From contig JBBHKE010000676.1 of NCBI GenBank assembly GCA_037447655.1, positions 64,001 through 121,439 of the forward strand: a stretch of 57,439 nucleotides of DNA, given 5' to 3'. Under the pieces are notes generated by a model, which worked only from the letters and a program-made list of their open reading frames with translations, was not told the DNA's origin and made no database searches. Origin of the DNA: Zygnema cylindricum. Taxonomy: Eukaryota > Streptophyta > Zygnematophyceae > Zygnematales > Zygnemataceae. Made by a program: the position numbers and the translations under genes. Below, piece by piece: positions 34,694 to 43,822 of this stretch (position 1 is its first letter; each line of letters begins with the position of its first letter).

Positions 34694-35316
34694 TTGCATA
34701 TAGACACCAACCTGGAGAAGCATTAGACTTATTAACAAGGGTTACTCAAGAGAATAGAGGTTCTGGAACAGAGTTTTGGAAATACGTTCAAACAGTTTGG
34801 AAAATTGTCCGGGATGCATTAGTGGAGGCACAAAGGAGGCAAGAATTAAATGCTAACCGCAAACGGGGTGATTGGGTGTTATGCACAAGTGATAAGGTTT
34901 GGCTTTCTAAAACTTATTACAGGTGCAAGATGGAGGGACAATATGATCCTACGGGGAAATTTTCTCCTAAGTACATTGGACCATTTACTGTAATCGAGAT
35001 TATATCATCAGTTGCTGCCAAATTGGACTTTCTACCTTCAACAAAAATTCATCCAGTGATACAGATCACCCAATTTAAACCAGCGAATCTTCGACCAAAT
35101 GAAAGAGAATTAGAATTGGATCCCTCAATAATTATAGAACCTGAAGTCCATAGATGTTCAATAGATTGGGTTGGTCAACGGTTCAAGGTTGGCGAGACCA
35201 TATTCTGGCAAATGCATTATCTAGGAAGGCCTGAGGATGAGTTGACTTTAGAGGATAAAAATTTTGAGTTTTTAGAGAGGTATTGGAGGGATAATAATAT
35301 AGAAGTCATGTCTTGA
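34636..35316 (+). pseudogene. gypsy integrase C-terminus with chromodomain-like tail
   Basis: After the triplication, 226 codons run uninterrupted to TGA: GFSPFKVAYRHQPGEALDLL, an SH3-like segment with KFSPKYIGPFTVIEII, then a final 50 residues with QMHYLGRPEDELTLEDKNF. This tail resembles the YLVKWxGxPxxxATWE pattern of chromovirus chromodomains. Confidence 0.78.
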
Positions 35317-35352
35317 GAATTAAAGGTGTTTTAACTGAGGTCAGTTAAAAAC

Positions 35353-35365
35353 AAGGAGGGGACGA
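35353..35365 (+). promoter_or_regulatory. Polypurine tract
   Basis: AAGGAGGGGACGA immediately precedes the TGTAAC of the right LTR, the standard place for plus-strand priming. Confidence 0.7.
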
Positions 35366-36350
35366 TGTAACAGTAATAACGGATAAAACTTTTTTATAAA
35401 GGGGTATTTAGGTAATGTGATTATATAGTACTAAATTTGGTAGACGTCCGCGAAATAATCACGCTATTTGGAGTTATATTTTAAAAGTTATAGCGATGGG
35501 TGTATTTAGGTTACAGCGTGGGGTGTAAATAACAAGTGGGTATCATTGAAACGGGTTAAGGGTCAAATTAGTACCGAAAATACGCGTGTACGTTTCATAA
35601 AGTTCTAATGAAAGGTTTAGTATGCACGGTGGTTCGTTTCGTACAAATTTTAGTACGAAACGTCACTTTCACTTAAAGGAATTTCGTAGGAAGTTTCCCT
35701 TGCGAAATTTGTTACGCACGATCGTGCGAAGTCGCGTTTCGTTTGGCGCGCACTATTGCACGTAAATTTTACGTAGTGAAACGTAACGTTTGATTGGTTA
35801 GTAAAGTGCTAAGTAGTTAGTAAGAGATTTCGCACGTTTTTGCATTGGTCAGTTTGAGTCATTGGTTAGTTTGAGTCATTGCTGATCAATAATTGGCCCA
35901 GGTAAAAGCATGTTAAAACGGAGCGTTGACTCTGGCCTGGCTAGTCCAGGGCGATGATGGATAAATAGTGAAGTGTAAGAGGAGAGTAGACATCTTTTCC
36001 TTTGGAAAAGTTTGTGGAATTCCGACTGATCTTGGTCTTGAGCGATTAATATCAAATTGGAGAAAATGCATTTTTGCATAGAAATCTCTTACTAACTAAA
36101 TAGTGTTTTAGTAGTTAAGAGATAGAATTATTAAGAGTGGAGAGTAGTGGAAAACACTTTAATAAGAAGGGTTGAGCCACGAGGACAAGAGACCAAGCTA
36201 ATGTTATGTGGACAAAAGCTTCTTCTAATTGAAGGTTTATCCTTATGTGAGTGTGGTCCAATGTGGATGTGTATTTTCCAATGTGTGGAATGTGTGGTTG
36301 GGATTCTTTTTAGTAATGGGATTTTCTAAGAGGTAGGAGATCTTGTTACA
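35366..36350 (+). repeat. gypsy right LTR
   Basis: Matches the left LTR closely but carries a 17-bp tandem duplication at about 35850-35885 (CAGTTTGAGTCATTGG repeated), making it longer. Confidence 0.93.
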
Positions 36351-37274
36351 CTATCCTATGTTTGGCTAAATATAATTTTAATAGTAGTTCATCGTCGCAC
36401 TTGTCTATCGTCTAAGTGTAGTGATTCTACGCGTTTTGTGATTGTAAACCCACCTCAATGAGGTGGGTCTACCATTACAGAGGTAGATGGGAAAATTACT
36501 TCGCCGATGAAAGCCAAAATGTAATCGGACGGTCCAGGTTTTTTCCCGGACCCTTGGAGAATCAATATGATATCTTTTAAAATTTTGTTTTCAAAATTCT
36601 TGCAGAAATATAGTACGGTTTAGTACGGTAAGGTACAGAATCTTTAATCTACCTCACTTTTCAACTGATATAACTACACCCTAAGTTTTGGCTACATGTG
36701 AACATACCCTTAAACATCGCACCTGGTGTTGATAATTTCGCAAGTTTTACAGCGACACGAGTCACCACACTGCCATCTATCAACATTAAGGATTTATCTA
36801 TGGTTTATTCAAAATTAGAACGTATAATATAATTTTGTTTATAATAATAGCTTAGTGCCTTAGTGTAAGGGGACATGGCAGATATAGTCCACCCGATGAA
36901 CTACTTTTAATTGTTAAAATTGTTTTATGATTTTTGGATAAAAAAAATCGTGACCGAATTAGTATTATTAACACTAATAACGATGGGTTGTGACGTAAAC
37001 TTGGTAAGTTTGTATAACGGTCGACCCATTATTAAAGATCCTTTTTATGCCGGTGCGTCATATAACAAGGAGTGCCAATCAGCCGTACATAAATAGGACA
37101 ACCACAAAATCACTCCTTGAGTGGACCAAAAGTTGACGACGTCTAAATGCAACCCGCCACATGATGAGATAGTAATTCTGACCAATGGCTTTTAAAAAAT
37201 GAAACATTTTAGTGTTTTACTAAAGAAATTAATGAGATTGTGTAGGGCAACCGATCTCTTCTAAACTTTACGGC
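36351..37274. other. No gene seen; relic repeats
   Basis: A short hairpin (ACCCACCTC-AAT-GAGGTGGGT, near 36449-36469), a relic GTTCCATGTGAACATACCC-like end near 36690-36710, and a TTATTAACACTAATAACGAT word at about 36965 that belongs to the TA-flanked MITE family. Confidence 0.45.
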
Positions 37275-37618
37275 TAAGGGTATGGCCCCATGTGGCTAAG
37301 TTTGGGTTTTTTTGCTGTCGATTTCTTTTCAAACTTAGCGTCGTACTGCCTAAGTTGAAACGGTATGAAGAAATCGCAATTTTGTAGAGTACAATTTGGG
37401 TCATACACGAATTTAGGATGTACGAAAATTTGTCGTCTCTTGTTTTTTCGACCCACTGTCATGTCATCTTCAAACTTGTCATAAACCACATCGGCAATTT
37501 TTTTTAAGAAAAGTAGAATTGTTTGCACAAAAAGGAAAACATATTCCCACGTGTGAAAAGTTTTCAAAAGTTTTTCACGACTGAAAAAAAAAACATGGTT
37601 GTTCGTTTTTGTCCCCAT
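37274..37618 (-). CDS. Conserved KFED open frame of Harbinger-like element, unknown function
   Basis: 114 codons from an alternative start, running into the terminal repeat. Notable parts are REKLLKTFHTWEYVFLF, DVVYDKFEDDMTVGRKNKRR and a Lys-rich tail. Two other Harbinger-like copies in the window carry related frames (20801-20986 with YIKFEDELEGRERG; about 28073-28200 with RKFEDTF). Conservation of protein pattern across copies suggests it derives from an element-encoded protein, but I cannot name it. It contains no DDE triad or HTH that I can see. Confidence 0.4.
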   Translation of the reverse strand: MGTKTNNHVFFFSREKLLKTFHTWEYVFLFVQTILLFLKKIADVVYDKFEDDMTVGRKNKRRQIFVHPKFVYDPNCTLQNCDFFIPFQLRQYDAKFEKKSTAKKPKLSHMGPYP

Positions 37619-39422
37619 GCACCTTGTACGGTTTTTTTTTGCAGGGGTCTAAAGGCTACGGTTGTTGAAATTACTAGATTAATAGGTTATTTTCTAGGTC
37701 TAAATAGATCAATAAATAGGAAAAGAAAAAGGCGGACAGCCTGCCTCCACCTCCTTTCTCTAGCCACCATACTTATTGTAGTCATTGAAAGATAGAGAGG
37801 GTGGTTGAGCCATGGTTGTCTTAAGTTCAACAGGGAGGACTAAAGAGTGACTTATGTCACTCTCAACAAAAGGTTGACTCCAGCAGGACTCGAACCCCTG
37901 CTCGAACCTACGACCGGCAGAGCGAGGCGTAGCCGTCGATTCTAATTGGTTTGTCGTAGAAGTCCGTTACAAAACATGAGGTGTGATATTTATTAAAATG
38001 TGGTTTCAAGGATCTAATCCGATTAACTGAATTTCGGATAGAGTACATAGAGACTCCTAAAAATACAGTACGGCACCTCATACACGAAACAAATGAACCG
38101 GACATTTGTTTAAACACCTAATACTGAAAGCCGATTTGGATCAGACGACGCATATCATCGCCAAGATCCTGAAATGGCCACTTTGGCGGTTTTTATCCGT
38201 GACGTGACCAAGCGCCACGTGGTGAGATAACATTGAAGAGCAAATTCTTGGGGAGCGTAAGGACAAGTGAGACAAAGACATGCGTCTATCCAATAGCCTT
38301 CTCGTACACAGGCCATACAGAAAGTACATCGGCCGTAGTACCTTTGTACTCTACAATCGTGTGATAAGTTCGTACGTAAGTAGATAGGGGTTGTGAGAGG
38401 GATTTAAGACTTAGAGAAGTTGGTAGGTAGGGGCCTCTCTCCTTTAGAGAATTTTGTATAAACATGGCATCCTTGCCACTTCATAACTTATTGGCTAGTT
38501 GGCCGTTTCCAATGATTATTTTTGCTACGTACTCAGAGGAGTCTAGACTGAATAGGGGTGTAGTCAGACTGTCAATTTCTCTGCTTGGGTAGCAGTGGTT
38601 GTGGCTGAAAGTGAGTAAGTTAAAAACTATCTAGAGGCTTTCTGAATTTTGTAGTCCAATGGAGGACACAAAATTGTTGGTTATGGGCCCACCCTCTAGG
38701 GTGCCCACCTTGAATGGATCTGGGTTCATCTATTAGAAAGCCATGATGATAGGGGCTTTCTGCGAAAAATGATAAGGGGGTGTTGTCAATCGACAAGTGA
38801 AACGTCCACCTCAGGGAACTCCACCAGGGTTTGGTGGAATAAGGTTTTCTACAGCAGCACCTGCTGCGGAATAAGAGGCAGATGATGGGGACACCAGTGT
38901 GTCCGAAAAAGGGAAAGAGAAGGAGACGCCGCTTGCTCCTATTACCACGACACCGAAAGCGGCGGCCTAAATACTTATCGAACCCTATATAGTATAACAC
39001 GGGTTTCATACTAATAGGATAAAGCTAACGGCTAATGGTAACTTTAAAGGACGGTAGGTACCAAGATCAAATGCTGGGTCCGTCGGGTTATTTTCTGGTT
39101 AACCTACCAAACTACTGGCTGCCTCTCTCAATGACAACGACAAGTGTGGGAGTTGAAGAGAGGAGTTAGAGGCAGATTGGTTGTGCTTCTCTTCTGCATT
39201 TTATCTTTACAAGTTATGATCTAGAAAATACTAAAATAACCTTTATTTTATACAAATTGTACAGGTGATAACTGTCACGGGTATTGTCGACGTATAAAAT
39301 TGTCAAAGAGTTAAGTAACAATTTCGAGTAAACACATAGAGACACCTAAAATCCGGGTCCGTCGGATTCGTGCTAAAATAGAAAGTAAGTTCGCTAAGTT
39401 ACAAGTACATGGGGCCGTACCC
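37278..39422. mobile_element. PIF/Harbinger-like element, 2.1 kb
   Basis: Inverted ends GGGTATGGCCCCATGT and ACATGGGGCCGTACCC (one mismatch), flanked by TAA at 37275-37277 and 39423-39425. The minus strand from 37618 to the left end carries a 114-codon open frame (see the separate entry). The middle (38130-38640) is the dispersed repeat also found at 20040-20660. It is too short and lacks the DDE motif, so it looks non-autonomous, perhaps with a foreign insertion. Confidence 0.75.
37800..37950 (-). repeat. Possible tRNA-derived SINE remnant
   Basis: The reverse complement contains GGTTCGAGTCC, a perfect Pol III B-box/T-loop consensus, preceded by a second GGTTCGAGC. A GAGTGACATAAGTCACTC palindrome lies nearby. 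An A-box and a proper cloverleaf were not found, so a true tRNA is unlikely. Confidence 0.3.
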
Positions 39423-39425
39423 TAA

Positions 39426-40380
39426 GGGTAGTATCGACTTTTTTTTGTCGTTTTCACGTATAACCCAGTTATGTGTGAGAAAATTTTTATCCGTACAAAA
39501 AAAATCAATTCTTTAAAAGTATAGCAAATGTCAAGTCGGTACTTTGAATGTACTTCACGTTTGTCGTCATGTGAACACATTTTGGTGTTTTCCATTTTTC
39601 GACCCTCCGGCAAGAGAATCTAGCTTGTAAAAAAACTTCATCAGAAATCGCCTCGCGATTGGATTTCAAGGAAAGTACCTCCTAAACAATGAATGAAAAA
39701 TGGTCCACGCACGCGCCACACGAGTGGGAAAATTAGAATGGGGGAGAGCACTCGCTATTTTTATCCTTGCCCGTCACGTGCATGTACGAAAAAGACGAGC
39801 ATGTACGTGAAAAAATCTGTAGGGGTCTCGGACCTCCACTTGCATTCATGGGTCCTTTGCAAAATTTTGCGCCGTCGTCTCCTCTCCCCTCTCCCTTTCA
39901 CACTATCGCTTTATCTCTCACTTTTGAGAGCGAGGCACGACAATACTAGTATAAGATGAAAGATATTTGAAAAATAATTATTTTGACTACCTTTATGTAT
40001 ATTTTTATGCCAAGTCGAGTGGAAAAATAAAAAAAAACGAAATTTGATAGCCATGGCGGAAAGCTCTTGAATTTGTGACGTCGACGTTGTCACAAGTGAG
40101 CATGACGTCATAATGTCACAAAACCCTAAACATCCACAATGTCACAAAATTACAAAAATCTAGACGTCTACAACTGTCGTTGTTTTTGTTGGCGTCACTG
40201 ATTGTCGAAATTTTTGTAGTTGTCTTCGTTTGTCACAAAATTGTACCTACGTCTACAACCGTCACAAGTCAAAGTTACGATTTCATTTTTGCACATTGGG
40301 ACGCTCTTCAAAGTAGTAAGGAGAATCTTACTACAGTCCAAAACACTTTATCAAAGTATCGATTACATGGGGACGCACCC
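39426..40380. mobile_element. Harbinger-like sequence (TGTAGACG family)
   Basis: The right end ACATGGGGACGCACCC is followed by TAA (40381-40383). The left may be GGGTAGTATCGAC directly after the TAA that also ends the preceding element; the ends match only weakly, so this boundary is a guess. The interior from 40065 is the GTCACAA/GTCTACA repeat. Confidence 0.45.
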
Positions 40381-40527
40381 TAACGGTGAGGAACTCACAA
40401 CAAACTTTCTCAGGTTTGTACTTTTGTCGTGTTTCACAGTCCACTTCAGCTTTGATATCGTGTCACCAAGGTTGGGTTTGAATTTTGTAATTAATTAGTG
40501 CACGCAAAATCATGTAGGTAGTTAATA

Positions 40528-40741
40528 CCGCGCATCGTTATTAGTGTTATTAACTCTAATTTGGGTTCTTAAAATCTTGATTTTTTCTCGCAATTAGTAT
40601 ATATGATTTTCGAAATTAAATTAGCAACGCTTTTTAAGGACGTGGACCATAATATGCCACGTTTCTGGCACTAATTAGAATCAATAACACTATTTGTTTT
40701 TTACGCTATTGAAACATTGACACTAATAACGATGCGCGGTG
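40528..40741. mobile_element. TA-flanked MITE, small copy
   Basis: Ends CCGCGCATCGTTATTAGTG and CACTAATAACGATGCGCGG, flanked by TA. About 210 bp with no coding capacity. It abuts the larger related element starting at 40747. Confidence 0.8.
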
Positions 40742-40746
40742 TAGTA

Positions 40747-42165
40747 CACCGCGCATCGTTATTAGTGTCAACGACACTAATTTGGGTTCTTAAAATTTTG
40801 ATTTTTTTCCTCAAATATGATACATGATTTTAATTTTTCCTTGACGTTAATTAAGGAACCGTACAAAATAGCGTAAAGGACGAATTACTAGTGTTGTGTA
40901 TCGGTAAGGATTTGCCGATAACCGATATGGGCCTTTTTTCGGGCATCCGATAATCGATATATTGGTACGATATATCGATATCGGTCTTATCGCCGATAAG
41001 TAGCCGATAATATCGGGTACTTATCGGCAATAATGCCGATAACGATAGTTATCGGCGATAACAGTTCGGACCGTACAGATAAATGTACGGTCTGTACACT
41101 CAACTGTACGTCTTATTCTCCGGACGTACGGAAACTGTACGTCTTATTCTCCGGACGTACGGATCCAGTAAAAACGATGTACCTTTCACATCCGACGCCA
41201 TGGCTTTGTCCCTTTATTCCTTGAGATCCACTGGGGACCTGCCACGTGTCAACCTGTCAGCTTTTTTGGCATAAGCTGCCAAAAGAGCCATTCCGGATGC
41301 TGGCGCTCACGCTGGCCGTCCGATCTTGTTTTCTCATTCCAAGTGGTCCGTTCGATTTCGGCGGCACGCAGAATGTTATTTTGCGTCCGTTGTACTTTTG
41401 TGTGCGCCGTCCTTTTACAGTTCCATGTTCACCAGTTTTTGGTAAAATTACGTACATCGCCGTAAAATTTTTGTTCAGTTAACCGGCCAATGTTTATATG
41501 CTGCGCTGTCCGTAATAAATTGCAGCTAAACGGTAACGGCACATATTTTTATACGTGGCATGCCACGCTATATAAAATCAATAAAATAATACAGTATGTT
41601 ATAAAGTGCTATTGTATGCATACTATATATTTTTTAAGTTATCGCCGATATGGAATTTGTTGGTCCTAGACCGATATATCGGAATCTCTGACCGTTCGAT
41701 AACCGATAACTATCGGTATCGGTGTTATCGCGATAAGTTTTTTACCGATACACAACACTACGAATTACAATAATATCTAAATAGTGTGGTGTACGGTCGA
41801 TGTCAGACCGTACATAAATGTACCGTTTCAAGTGAAAATTTTACAAAAAATGAGTTAAATCAGACGCGCACGCATAGGATCGTGCGCTAAAAAAACGGGA
41901 TTGTTCTGACACGTAAATTAGTCTTACATGTACGGATGTTTAAATTTCACGACGTCGTACGATTTTTAAAAATTTGTACGATTACATATATTAATGTATA
42001 TAACCGTATGACGAATATTCCATTTTTGCTGTTCCCAAATTAGCATAAACGCCGAAATTAGAATACACCTTTTAAAAAAAAAAAAAAAAAATCGTAATTA
42101 GCGTCAATGATGGTATATTTACTTCCACACTATTTAAACTTTGACACTAATAACGATGCGCGGTG
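40747..42165. mobile_element. TA-flanked MITE/Tc1-mariner-type element with nested hAT
   Basis: Perfect inverted ends beginning CACCGCGCATCGTTATTAG and continuing several more bases, flanked by TA (40745-40746, 42166-42167). TA target sites fit Tc1/mariner. An 872-bp hAT element is inserted inside; without it this element would be about 540 bp. Confidence 0.82.
40889..41760. mobile_element. hAT-type MITE, well-preserved copy
   Basis: 19-bp perfect inverted ends TAGTGTTGTGTATCGGTAA, flanked by the perfect 8-bp duplication CGAATTAC (40881-40888, 41761-41768). The interior is built of CGATA/TATCG words near both ends and has a 31-bp tandem duplication (41103 and 41134, ACTGTACGTCTTATTCTCC). No transposase. 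Confidence 0.93.
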
Positions 42166-42645
42166 TAGTTATACATGGTCCAAAGTACAGTATTTTCAGG
42201 GAGCCTTGCCGACAATCGAATTAAAAACCGTACGGTTACTTGCCCACTTTGCATGCCTGTCTGTCCGATTTCAAATGGTTTGTGACAGCATCAATCGGGC
42301 GGTCAGGTTGGTATGGAAGATTTGAGTTGATGGTCACTTTTTCAAGGATAACCAATCCCCAGATAGTCGATAATTTGGAGCAGATCCTAGACCAATAGTT
42401 TTCCTTCACTTTAGAAACTGAACACGACACTTTGGTCCAGTCTATAGTTGACGCGAACTTCTTGCACAACCTACGTTCTACAGTTCTAGGTAAGTGCGGA
42501 CATTTCGTACTTAGACCGCACTAAATAAACACTGCGGAATTCTCCAAAGTAGAAATTTTCCGCGACCGCACAAAATGTTAAATATGAATGTTTTTTGTTT
42601 CGTGAGCGGATCCTCACGAATGTCGCATGTTTTAAACATACGGTA

Positions 42646-43359
42646 CCACCGTGCATCGCTATTAGCGTTAATATTTTTTTCGCCCCTGAAAACGACTTTT
42701 CTCCGTACACATATGTCCAATTTTTAAGACCGCCAATCGTAAGCTAAAAAACTTATCATTCAATTGCAACCGTCAGATCCAATACCCGACATGTGGGTAC
42801 GGAAAGATGTTTTAAGAGACGAAAAAACATTAACACTACAAAGAGAATCGCTATTAGCGTGTTGGACGCTAATTGAGGTACCCTGTTTTTTTAGGCAAAT
42901 TTTCAAATAGAATTAAACATTTTAAATGTTTCTACACGTTATTTGAGGTAGCCCATTAAATAGGATTTATGACTCCAATAAAGTGCCATTATAAATAGTG
43001 TGGTGTACGGTATGTCAGAGACGTACTTTTTTGTACTTTTTCAAGTAGAAAAGTACAGAAAAGATATTCACGCTGTCCCGTAGTCGCGCTAACATGTAAT
43101 TGCGTAAATATTTTCCGGCATTCACGGATGTCAAAAAAACGCGACGGCGTACGATTTGAACAATTTCGTACATGCACATATTGTAGTGTGGAGATATTCT
43201 GCACCGAAATTTTTTACAAAGCAGTTTACAAATTAGAATGTACGAAAAATTAGAATAAAAATTATTTCGAAAAAAAACGACATTCCCAATTAGCGTAAAT
43301 AACGCTAATTGTTTCATTACGCTATCTATTTCATTACGCTAATAGCGATTCACGGTGTA
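42646..43359. mobile_element. Two adjacent diverged copies of the TA-flanked MITE family
   Basis: Copy 1 is about 42646-42842, from CACCGTGCATCGCTATTAGCG. Copy 2 is about 42843-43359, from GAATCGCTATTAGCG to CGCTAATAGCGATTCACGGTG. The 3' terminal word of copy 2 is repeated once more (43360-43376). Confidence 0.6.
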
Positions 43360-43822
43360 ATAGCGATTCACGGTGTAGCACTAAATAAAAACCGTGCGGA
43401 ATTCTCCGAAGTAGACATTTTCCCGCGAACGAATGTTTTTCGTTTCGTGCGCTGATCCGCACGAATGTCGCATGTATTAAACATACCGTACAGTACCGTA
43501 CAGTACAGTACGTACAGTACTGTAGCGTGGGAATAAGCGGGGTAGTTACGTTTACGGTTTTGCCTCCAGCCATAGTTTCAAATTTTGACAATTTAAAAAA
43601 AGAAAAGTTGCATGAGAGAAGGTTTCCCCGGACGAATCACTGCCTGCTGACTCTCTGCGCTCACATATTTTCTTAAAGTTCAATACTGGATTTTTTGGCA
43701 GGCTCTTCCTTTTCTTTTGGTTTACTTTTTCTTTCTTCTCTTCTCACTCTTCTGCGGACCACCTCTTTTTCTCTTTTGTACAACCGCTTCCTTTTTTGTC
43801 CTTTTCGCGCCAGTTTGAAGTC

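Larger units (their letters stand above)
28433..36350 (+). mobile_element. Ty3/gypsy retrotransposon (two LTRs, all pol frames broken)
   Basis: The LTRs (28433-29390 and 35366-36350) begin TGTAACAG and end TTGTTACA or CTGTTACA. The internal order is gag with zinc knuckles, protease, reverse transcriptase, RNase H, integrase and a chromodomain-like tail, which is the gypsy/chromovirus order. The LTRs are nearly identical by eye, yet in-frame stops (TGA, TAG and TAA) break gag, protease, RT and RNase H, and a 62-bp triplication breaks integrase. The bases flanking the element (TCGAC left, CTATC right) are not a target duplication. Confidence 0.93.

Noticed and set aside
37860-37935. Functional tRNA gene on the minus strand
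   Set aside because: A T-loop-like sequence is there but no cloverleaf, anticodon arm or acceptor stem can be formed.
38620-39009. 129-codon minus-strand frame
   Set aside because: Inside the Harbinger-like element with no counterpart in related copies and no motif.
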